DNA from: an uncultured Bacteroidales bacterium | Lineage (GTDB): Bacteria > Bacteroidota > Bacteroidia > Bacteroidales > CAIXZF01 | Length of the DNA: 64,000 bases | Direction: 5' to 3' | Assembly: GCA_903923925.1 (NCBI GenBank) | Contig: CAIXZF010000061.1 | Coordinates: forward strand, 1-64,000 | Part shown: positions 9,635-17,555 of the stretch, piece by piece | How positions within the stretch are numbered: the stretch's first letter is position 1 | Layout of the letters: every line of letters begins with the position of its first letter | The notes under the pieces: generated by a model | Told to the model about the DNA's origin: nothing | Database searches by the model: none | What the model saw: the letters and a program-made list of their open reading frames with translations, nothing else | Translations under genes and position numbers: made by a program

Positions 9635-12600
9635 TTAAATGTTTTTACACCTGAAAATATGTTTGTATGCCTGTAGAAAATCTTTAATTGGTTCTCTGTA
9701 ATTCCAAACCAGTACCGTATATCCGGCATTTCTTAAAGCCTTCCTTTTATTGTTGTCTGCATTGGCTATTTCAGGTCTGTCATGAACATTTCCATCAATA
9801 AAAACCAATGCTTTATCAGAAGAGTATAGAAAATCGGCAGAGGCATAAGTATCAGCAATACCCGAAAGATTCACCTGTGCTTTGTCGGGCAATTTGCCTC
9901 CAAATTGATCAAGTGCATCAATAAAATCCTTTTCCATGGTTGATAATCGGTCATAATTATTATACAGGTACTTAAAATTATCTTCTCTCGAATTGAAGTG
10001 TTGATTGTTATCTGAATCGCAATTGATTAACAATTCGAGAGCATCCTTTATCGAGTGGCGATTCAATTGGTCGTGGTAAATCTGATTGTAATACGAGAGC
10101 AAATCTTTATAACTCGCTGGTCCAATTTCCGGCTCAAGATCTTCATTTGTTTGCGGGCTAAAATGGCAAACTTTATAGGCTTCCACAAAAAGTTGATGTA
10201 ATAGGTCTCCATCTTCGCTTAACTGAGAAAGAATACCGAGACTACCTTCAGAAGCTTCGTAAATAAGGATATTGCTGGCCACTTCATTTCCCAATAAATG
10301 GACGCCAATCTCGCTTTCTTCGACCTGGAATAATCGTTCAATGGCCCGTTTTAAAGCAAAAGCCAATGAAACCACTCCAACCGCATCCAGTCCCAATACT
10401 TCGACTGGCTGAATTAGAATCATATCGGATGTATCGGAAGTATAAAGTCTGGTTCTTTCGATATTAACGGCGTTACCCTTATTGAGATGCCGAATCTGTT
10501 CAAATCTTCCGTTGGTCTTATTAATCAGGAATCCATTACCGTTGCCAGCTTTCCATTTGTGATTAACCTGAATCAAATTGGCAGCCTTATAAAACCACAT
10601 ATTAATGAGCTCATCTCCGTTATTTTTAATTACAGATTTTTGGGCAGATTCAACTCCTTCGGGAAAATTAAAATAAAGCCCAATGTCATACCCCATTTTC
10701 ACCCTTTCTTCCTCCTGGCTTGATATTCGATCCTGAGGTTCAGCATTAGTCTCGGTTACTTCAATCAAATCAGTATAAACCGCAACCCGATCTCCACCAT
10801 CCAACGGTTTGTTGGTAATAGGGTCGTTATTTATGGCATCCCCATCATTATTCATAAACGCATAACCAGATTCAAGACAAATCTTTATTTTGCGTTTGTT
10901 GTTTTCGAACTGATTGTTTGGCAAAACAAGTCTGCTGATCTTGTATTTAGTTCCATTGTGATAGATGATATTCTGTGGTCCAAATTCCCGAAGAGCAATA
11001 AAACGAGGTCTCGAAATATAAATTCCACCCTCAGTCCGGCGCCCCAGGAAACTACGGATTGGTAATCGTATGAAATTATAGCCCGGGAAAAAACCTTCAC
11101 TGGCCAGGTACCTGAAAATATAAAATTCGGATTCTCCCTGTTTATTATCTTGCTGATTGAGTAATAATTGGATTTGATTTTGAGCGGTATAATAGTTTTT
11201 TGCGGCTTCTTTTTTTTCGGGATTAGAATTTCTTAAAGTATAATTATTTAAGATAATTTGTGCGCTATCTCTTTGGCTTAATGCATTCAGAAATAGAACT
11301 CTCCATCTTGACAATGCCTTGTCAAAATTGTCGTGGAATTTATTAATGCAATCAATTATCCAGAGATCATTATACCAATTCGTCTTAATCAACTCCTCTT
11401 CAATGGTAGATAATGCCGCTTTAATGTTTGTGAAATAATCTCCTCTATAATTTTCAATTTGGTCGTTTATTATACTCGTAAGTTCAGTATGAAGAGGTAG
11501 ATTCTCTTGAGTTTTCTGAAGATCCAACACCTCATTTACAGAACTTTTGATGTCCTGAAAACTCATTTCCATAAACAGGTACGCATTAATATGAGCATGA
11601 AGTAAGTCTCTGTTAACCAAATCAATACGAGGAGGAACAACGACTCCAGCAACCATATCCATTGAATGATTAAAATAATGACGATCGTGTGCCGAGCCGA
11701 GTGCACAATAGTTCAAAACTAATGCAGTTTGTCCACTCCTCCCTGCGCGTCCGCTTCGTTGTGCATAATTTGCAGGACTTGGAGGCACGTTGCGCATATG
11801 TACCAAATTTAATTCGGCAATATCAATTCCCAACTCCATTGTTGGAGAACAAAATAATGCAGCGATTTCACCTGTTCTGAATTGCTGCTCTCGTTCAATG
11901 CGCTCATCTTTACCGATCTGCCCTGTATGTTCCCTGGCAATTAGATTTGCCTGGAAGTCATCAAATTCCTGTTTATAGAAATCTCTAAAAAATACATTCG
12001 GCTTGATTTCAATTTCTTTATAAAAATGATGATAAACCTGATCGCAAAAAACATTATTTCCATCGCTCAATTTCCATAGTAACTTTTGCGTATTAAGCTT
12101 ATAGCCACTGAATGACTCATCACCTTGCTTGTATACTTCTGTTACCAGAAAATGATTGTTGGTCAGTTTTTGAAAAAGACTAACAAGAAAATCTGCTAAG
12201 TCAGTACTTGAGAGTTCGGTTTTTGGGTACTTGCTGATCATTCGTTTGATGTATTTACCCAGATTGCTTCGTGTACCAGCTGAAGCATAAAACACCCTCC
12301 GTTTTAACGTCTCAGGTATTTGCGTCAGAAATAAAGTGAATGGTTTTTCAATCGTTTCATTCTTATCCAAAGACCAAATTTTATCAGCATCCAAATTATC
12401 CTTCAATATCTTTTCATTCCGGTCAATTTCTTCAGCATCAAAAAAATGATGGTCAATGGCATAGCTTTGTCTGAAATAGTTTAGAACCTGATTTAAAATA
12501 TCATACCTGATTTCTTCACTTAAATTTTCAAACAACAGATCACCCTTCCAAAAGGTCTTACTAGATGATAATTTCATCAAATCCTGAAAATCAAACGACA

Positions 12601-14905
12601 TCAATCCGCACAATTCCAGGGTAGGCAAAATATATTTCCACCCCTTTTTTAAATCATATAGCACCTTTAAAAAGATGAATTTTTCAAGTGCATCCTGGTT
12701 CGCTTTATTCGGAATACTTTCGTCAGTGGTTGGTTTTCTTGCAAATTCAACTTCTTTTAAACAAAGCTGCTTCTTTACTTCAAGGGCTATACTTTCAATC
12801 GATAGCGTATGATCTTTTTTTGAAACGAGAGCATGGAATATGGCTGATCTTAAACGAACAATAGTAATAAAATCATTGAAGTGACCAGCCTGTAAACTGG
12901 CATCCTGCCGATTATCGGTGAAACTCAGTAATTTCTGTTTTCTTCTTTCCTCATTTTGGTTTTGCATGGCTTTGAGAACACTGATCGTTGTCATGGTAGT
13001 CGCAGTGCTTCTTCCTTCGTTCCCAAGCCTCATTAATTTCGTGTTCTCCGAGGTACGGCTGTCATAGATTATTCCGGAAGTTGGATCGAAGAGCATTCCA
13101 GTTGCCATATACCAAGCACGCATAGGAAGTGTAGAATCTTCAAAAGAAAACTCGCCAGACTGACTAAAATAAATTGGATGTGGCAAAAACAGATCATGAT
13201 AATCATCAACCTTTAGGGTTCCATCTTTTTTTACCTTATACCAGGTGCCCGGCATATCTTCCAACATTTCACCTGACCATAAAGGTTCTTCCGGTGTATC
13301 AAAGATGATGTATCCTTTGTTTAAATTATTTAAGGTTGGAGTAAGACCTGACTTTTTAAGATTAGCAAATTCCTCTTGCGTCAATGATTCATTATAATCA
13401 TCCGATTGTCGAGGCTTAATCATCTTCCCATTAAAGTCAAGGTCAACACAGATAAATTCTTGTCCGGAATAACGGCTAAAAAGTATTGAGTATAAAAACC
13501 TTTTAATGTTGTCAATTAATATATAACGTTCTTCATTTAAAGAAATATAGCGAATTTCAGGTTTATCCAGCGTCACATAAGCCGTGCCTGTTTGAGAGAT
13601 AAACTGGTGTATTTTAAAGGGTAAAAAGGACTTTCGCTCTTTTCTACTAATCGCCAAGATATTAAGCTCTGCACCCCAAAGCAAAATCTTGATCACAGCT
13701 TCGTTACAGGTTGCTTCAGTTTCTTTAGTAAATGAACTTAACTGAAGCGAAATAGAACTTAAAGTAGTTGGCTTTCTTTTTTCCAGAAACCCATTAGGAT
13801 GTTTTAATAAGGCGTATTCTCTTTCAAGCCAGATAGCCAATGGATTGTTATGGAATAATTCTTCGTTAAGGGGGTATTTTGTAGTATTCCTTATTTCATT
13901 TATAAGCTGAGCTTGGTCTATTGTTTGACTTGCATTTGTTGAATAAATTAAAGTTTCAGTAATAATTTGTTCCTTTAAATAATTCTTCCCAAAAATTTGA
14001 CCAGCAACTTTAGCAACGGCAATTTTTTGATCTTCAACAGTTCCCGTTGCCATTGTAGCTGAAGTTCCGATTATGGTAAGATCATTTTTGCAAAACGCTT
14101 GAATTCTTCTAATTAACATTGAAACATCCGCACCTTGTCTACCCTTGTATGTATGTAATTCATCAAAAACTAGAAACTGTAGGCTATTTTGCATGGAATC
14201 TCGAAATACGCCTTCTGCCTGTCGCGTCATTATTAATTCCAACATCATGTAGTTAGTTAGAATGATGTCTGGATTACTCTGCCGAATATTTATCCTAACT
14301 TCTTCATTTTCCTGGCCTGTGTATTTAGCATAGGTAATTGGGAATTTTACCTTAACCTTGGATTCGAGTTCTTTTATTTGGTCATTAAGAGTTTTTGATT
14401 TATCCCAGTTATCTCCTGGAGTTAAGTATGAAGCCAGGTAATTTATTTTGTATTTATGAATTTCTTCTTCCTGAGAATTGATCAGCGCATTCATTGGGTA
14501 AACAATAATGGCTTTAATACCTTTATTTTTTTCCCCCGTTATAACATGGTTAAAAATAGATGCTAAATAAGTTAACGACTTACCCGAGCCAGTTCCAGAA
14601 GTAACAACAAAACCTTTCCCTTTAGTACCTATTCGAATCGCTTGTTCCTGATGTTTATATAACTCAAAACCTTTAAATATTTTATTTAATTCAGGACATA
14701 TTACCTTTTCCTCAATAAGAGTTGAAAGCATATTGCCTTTCTCATACGCAGGGTTAAATTGAATTAATGGCTCAGGCAAGAATGAGTTTTTATTGAATCC
14801 ATCTTCTACTTCTTTTCTAATTCGTTCATCACGAATTGTTAAAAAAGATGATATATAAGCCTTGTAATCTTGAATTATCTCCTTATGTAATTCGAATGTA
14901 TTCAT
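9635..14905 (-). CDS. Giant DEAD/DEAH helicase with DUF1998 and C-terminal nuclease-like domain (YprA/DruE-like)
   Basis: A 1756-residue protein. Domain order: SF2 helicase with Walker A SGTGSGKS (residues 103-110), DELH box (248-251), GTSATMATG, and motif VI SGRAGRSG (near 1050). A DUF1998-type region follows, with PVEVLGLDAVGVVSLAFAL and LIYEASEGSLGILSQL. The last 80 or so residues (KALVFIDGNVHDRPE ... KRKALRNAGYTVLVW) look like a Vsr/DUF559-type nuclease fold. Helicase plus DUF1998 in one chain is the layout of YprA/MrfA and of Druantia DruE, whereas DISARM splits them into DrmA and DrmB. The four-cysteine cluster often found at the end of DUF1998 is not evident. It is the first gene of the packed five-gene operon. 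Helicase and DUF1998 calls are firm; the nuclease fold is moderately supported. Confidence 0.9.
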   Translation of the reverse strand: MNTFELHKEIIQDYKAYISSFLTIRDERIRKEVEDGFNKNSFLPEPLIQFNPAYEKGNMLSTLIEEKVICPELNKIFKGFELYKHQEQAIRIGTKGKGFVVTSGTGSGKSLTYLASIFNHVITGEKNKGIKAIIVYPMNALINSQEEEIHKYKINYLASYLTPGDNWDKSKTLNDQIKELESKVKVKFPITYAKYTGQENEEVRINIRQSNPDIILTNYMMLELIMTRQAEGVFRDSMQNSLQFLVFDELHTYKGRQGADVSMLIRRIQAFCKNDLTIIGTSATMATGTVEDQKIAVAKVAGQIFGKNYLKEQIITETLIYSTNASQTIDQAQLINEIRNTTKYPLNEELFHNNPLAIWLEREYALLKHPNGFLEKRKPTTLSSISLQLSSFTKETEATCNEAVIKILLWGAELNILAISRKERKSFLPFKIHQFISQTGTAYVTLDKPEIRYISLNEERYILIDNIKRFLYSILFSRYSGQEFICVDLDFNGKMIKPRQSDDYNESLTQEEFANLKKSGLTPTLNNLNKGYIIFDTPEEPLWSGEMLEDMPGTWYKVKKDGTLKVDDYHDLFLPHPIYFSQSGEFSFEDSTLPMRAWYMATGMLFDPTSGIIYDSRTSENTKLMRLGNEGRSTATTMTTISVLKAMQNQNEERRKQKLLSFTDNRQDASLQAGHFNDFITIVRLRSAIFHALVSKKDHTLSIESIALEVKKQLCLKEVEFARKPTTDESIPNKANQDALEKFIFLKVLYDLKKGWKYILPTLELCGLMSFDFQDLMKLSSSKTFWKGDLLFENLSEEIRYDILNQVLNYFRQSYAIDHHFFDAEEIDRNEKILKDNLDADKIWSLDKNETIEKPFTLFLTQIPETLKRRVFYASAGTRSNLGKYIKRMISKYPKTELSSTDLADFLVSLFQKLTNNHFLVTEVYKQGDESFSGYKLNTQKLLWKLSDGNNVFCDQVYHHFYKEIEIKPNVFFRDFYKQEFDDFQANLIAREHTGQIGKDERIEREQQFRTGEIAALFCSPTMELGIDIAELNLVHMRNVPPSPANYAQRSGRAGRSGQTALVLNYCALGSAHDRHYFNHSMDMVAGVVVPPRIDLVNRDLLHAHINAYLFMEMSFQDIKSSVNEVLDLQKTQENLPLHTELTSIINDQIENYRGDYFTNIKAALSTIEEELIKTNWYNDLWIIDCINKFHDNFDKALSRWRVLFLNALSQRDSAQIILNNYTLRNSNPEKKEAAKNYYTAQNQIQLLLNQQDNKQGESEFYIFRYLASEGFFPGYNFIRLPIRSFLGRRTEGGIYISRPRFIALREFGPQNIIYHNGTKYKISRLVLPNNQFENNKRKIKICLESGYAFMNNDGDAINNDPITNKPLDGGDRVAVYTDLIEVTETNAEPQDRISSQEEERVKMGYDIGLYFNFPEGVESAQKSVIKNNGDELINMWFYKAANLIQVNHKWKAGNGNGFLINKTNGRFEQIRHLNKGNAVNIERTRLYTSDTSDMILIQPVEVLGLDAVGVVSLAFALKRAIERLFQVEESEIGVHLLGNEVASNILIYEASEGSLGILSQLSEDGDLLHQLFVEAYKVCHFSPQTNEDLEPEIGPASYKDLLSYYNQIYHDQLNRHSIKDALELLINCDSDNNQHFNSREDNFKYLYNNYDRLSTMEKDFIDALDQFGGKLPDKAQVNLSGIADTYASADFLYSSDKALVFIDGNVHDRPEIANADNNKRKALRNAGYTVLVWNYREPIKDFLQAYKHIFRCKNI

Positions 14906-14983
14906 TTTCCTGTTGTTTACTAAATAGATTATTGATTAACTAATGGTAAAGATATTTCATTGACTCTGTAAAGTAGATCGAAT

Positions 14984-15259
14984 TCAATTAAAGTCTTCAT
15001 TTAAATCCTGCATCATTTTGACAATTTGCTTTTCACCTTCCTCGCTGAACAGGTCGGTTGTGTTTAGTTTATCCTTTGCTGTCATTTCGTAAAGGAAATC
15101 ATACGCTCTATCCAAATATGACTCTTCCGCAGATGCAACCTGTAAATCATCATCTTGTAACAGCCCCATACGGCTTCTGGTAATTTTACAGGTAGGCTGA
15201 TTTATTAAGGCAAGTGTTTCATCATCAACAAAACCAACCGGATAGTCAGCAGTTTTCAT
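14984..15259 (-). CDS. Small acidic protein of unknown function
   Basis: A 91-residue soluble acidic protein with no signal peptide or membrane segment and no recognised family. It begins MKTADYPVGFVDDETLAL and ends in an acidic helix (MQDLNEDFN). It is followed after 78 bp by the giant helicase and preceded after 53 bp by another unknown gene on the same strand, so it could be co-transcribed with the defence operon. It might be a small accessory or regulatory component; that is inference from position only. Confidence 0.6.
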   Translation of the reverse strand: MKTADYPVGFVDDETLALINQPTCKITRSRMGLLQDDDLQVASAEESYLDRAYDFLYEMTAKDKLNTTDLFSEEGEKQIVKMMQDLNEDFN

Positions 15260-15312
15260 TTCAGTTGTTTCGAGTTAGATTTGTTTTCCTGTGAGATAAA
15301 TAAATAGCATTT

Positions 15313-16281
15313 TCATCCTTCCTTCAAATAAGATAGTACCGACTCCAGATCAAAACACTCAAACACATTTTGCAGGTTGATTCCCCCCTCTCCGTCGAGT
15401 CCGTCGTAGACACTGATATCAACGTTGAAACGCGGATCAATTTCACTTCTTACTGCATTATAAACAAAACCATTTGCAAACAGCCAGGCCAGGTAAACGA
15501 GGTTCTTTGCAGAATCAAAGTAATATTCCTGTATTTCATCAAGTGTTGCACCTTTGGTATATCCATCCGGAAATAACAATTCAAGTACTACCCGCTGTTT
15601 TTCAGCCGGAATCCTGTTCCAATCGAAGGTCATTGGCGGTGGGCTGTTCATAAAATCAATATAATCCTGAATTTGCTTCAAATATTTTTCTTCACGGATT
15701 ACAAAATCCTCAAAAATATCATCCGGAATATCCTTTATGGCAGAATCAGCCATAATACGGGCATTATTAATTACTGCAACAGATGGATGGATTTCTATAT
15801 CTTCTGCTGTAAACTCAACTTCATCGTCTTCTTCGAGCCTTTTTTTCTCTGTAGGGTGCTTTGCCGGATTAATCATTCCAAGAACAAATCCTGTAAATAT
15901 TGAATTATTCCAGAACTTTTCTAATTGAGAAACCCAATTATCAAAAGGCTCTGGTGGCCTGGGAGCATCATATATATGTAAACCAATATGATTTACCAAA
16001 TCCTGATGAGAGATGGCATAACTCTGGTTATTATAGTTAAAACTAAACATGTAATCATCTCCAAAGAAAGTTTCAACAATTTTTAACTGCTGCAGGCTGA
16101 TTGCAAGTCTGAACAGCAGCTCGTAATAATCTTCACGGCTAAAGAGTTTGGATACACCGGTTACATTCATGCAAAATGCGATGGCGCGAGTCTCAGGTGC
16201 TGGTTCTCCTGATTTATCGGCTGGATATAACTCTCTGAATTTTGCAGTTTGGGAGGAAAAAATTCCTATAGAGACTAACAT
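15313..16281 (-). CDS. Uncharacterised 322-aa protein
   Basis: No family recognised. A soluble, acidic, mostly helical 322-residue protein without signal peptide or transmembrane stretches. The N-terminus (LVSIGIFSSQTAKF) is followed by FSREDYYELLFRLAISLQQL. The centre has an acidic charged patch (KKRLEEDDEVEF) and a proline-rich stretch MNSPPPMTFDW. It lies 53 bp upstream of the 91-residue gene, same strand, within the run of minus-strand genes between SbcC and the helicase operon. The nearest informative context is DNA repair and defence; no function can be assigned. Confidence 0.7.
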   Translation of the reverse strand: MLVSIGIFSSQTAKFRELYPADKSGEPAPETRAIAFCMNVTGVSKLFSREDYYELLFRLAISLQQLKIVETFFGDDYMFSFNYNNQSYAISHQDLVNHIGLHIYDAPRPPEPFDNWVSQLEKFWNNSIFTGFVLGMINPAKHPTEKKRLEEDDEVEFTAEDIEIHPSVAVINNARIMADSAIKDIPDDIFEDFVIREEKYLKQIQDYIDFMNSPPPMTFDWNRIPAEKQRVVLELLFPDGYTKGATLDEIQEYYFDSAKNLVYLAWLFANGFVYNAVRSEIDPRFNVDISVYDGLDGEGGINLQNVFECFDLESVLSYLKEG

Positions 16282-16400
16282 TATCGTTAAGGTTTATTTT
16301 AGTATTACAATTAAGCTCGAAAATACATGGTTCATCCATTAAACGAGAATTATATCTTAATGAAGTTCATGTCATAATTCAATCGATTGATCCTATCTGG

Positions 16401-16817
16401 TCATTCGTCTTCATTTTCTTCATCTTCATTGTAATCAGGATCAATTTCGATCACAGTATCTTTTAGAACAACATTATAGACATTGGTTGCCACGGGGCCA
16501 CAGGCAATTCCCTCGTAAATACATTCGATTACAATCCAGTCGTCGTTCGGATACTCATTAAAAAATTTCTCAAGTGCTTCCCAAAGATCGAGATCCGGGT
16601 TTTTTCTGTCCCAATTGGAATAAAATGCATCCCAGGCTTCCTTTAGATCGGCATTTTTAATGAAAGGCTCCTCCAACACATCACCATGCCAGTAGGCAAT
16701 AAATGCTTCGGCATCTTGATTAATTGCCTCATAACCGGGAGCGAAAATTACTTCTCCTGTTGAAGGACAATACATTCGGTCTGTACTTTCCTCAATTGAA
16801 TAGCTGTTAATTTGCAT
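16401..16817 (-). CDS. Uncharacterised acidic 138-aa protein
   Basis: The open frame extends to 16883, but that start overlaps the preceding FISUMP gene by 46 bp. The ATG at 16817 (MQINSYSIEES...) lies 20 bp after that gene stops and is the better start, giving 138 residues. The product is strongly acidic and ends in a DPDYNEDEENEDE tail. It has several tryptophans (AYWHGD, AWDAFYSNWDR, DDWIVIECIYEG) and no signal peptide. No family recognised. The charge pattern could mimic DNA or simply be a soluble partner-binding tail; neither is demonstrated. It belongs to the same minus-strand gene run as SbcC and the defence operon. Confidence 0.65.
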   Translation of the reverse strand: MQINSYSIEESTDRMYCPSTGEVIFAPGYEAINQDAEAFIAYWHGDVLEEPFIKNADLKEAWDAFYSNWDRKNPDLDLWEALEKFFNEYPNDDWIVIECIYEGIACGPVATNVYNVVLKDTVIEIDPDYNEDEENEDE

Positions 16818-16837
16818 AGGGATAAGTTTAATTTGGT

Positions 16838-17449
16838 TTACAAAACATCTTCTTCTTTGATACAGCGGACCGAGAAATAACACCCTTGGAAATAAGTTGC
16901 AACAAAGATATTATCGAATTCACTCAAACAAAAGTAAACTGAATTCGGGCTATCGTCAAACAATAAATCGTCGCAGGTCCAAAAGTATCCGGCTTCGTTG
17001 ATCTGCCTAAAAATCCCCGAGCCGGACATCCCCCCTGGCAGCCCGCCAAATCCTGTTTTATTTGTGTTTTTGCCTGCATCAGGCCAAATTTCTTTGCTTT
17101 TTAAATGACGGCCTCCTATTTCTTTTCCGCCGGAAACTTCCGTAAGATCCACCACTTCGTTATACCCTGGAATACACCAACCTACCGGACTTAATCCCCT
17201 GGAATCTTTTACAGCATACCAGTTGTAAAGTTTTCCGTAAACTTTCCCATGAACAGGATTAAATTCATAATAACACCATGCCGGAATATTATTTTTGGAT
17301 GCCTTTTCCCAGTCTTGCTCAGTTTTAATCTGATGTATGGCGTCCCCGTTTCTGAATTTAGTAACATTCAGGTTTTCGGCCATCCAGATCAGGTTTCCTA
17401 TTTTTACACTTTTAAAATTAGAGGCCTTTGATTGATTTATTATTTTCAC
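16838..17449 (-). CDS. FISUMP-domain protein
   Basis: A 203-residue protein made almost entirely of one FISUMP domain (Fibrobacter succinogenes major paralogous domain). The signature pieces are in order: IGNLIWMAENLNV, GKLYNWYAVKDSRGLSPVGW, a TGFGGLPGG loop, GYFWTCDD and a closing YFSVRCIKE. Family members are usually secreted or lipid-anchored, yet this one starts directly in the domain with no signal peptide or lipobox, suggesting a cytoplasmic form. It is located between sbcC (106 bp upstream) and the acidic 138-residue gene. Its function is unknown, and its position within a repair/defence gene run is unusual. Confidence 0.85.
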   Translation of the reverse strand: MKIINQSKASNFKSVKIGNLIWMAENLNVTKFRNGDAIHQIKTEQDWEKASKNNIPAWCYYEFNPVHGKVYGKLYNWYAVKDSRGLSPVGWCIPGYNEVVDLTEVSGGKEIGGRHLKSKEIWPDAGKNTNKTGFGGLPGGMSGSGIFRQINEAGYFWTCDDLLFDDSPNSVYFCLSEFDNIFVATYFQGCYFSVRCIKEEDVL

Positions 17450-17555
17450 TGTAAGTAATTTTAAAATGGTGTATTCCGTGCCGGCGAATTTGTTTCTGGT
17501 TCGACGGGAATTCCTTAGAATATTATTGTTCTGTCATTGGGGGGAATTCCAACTT

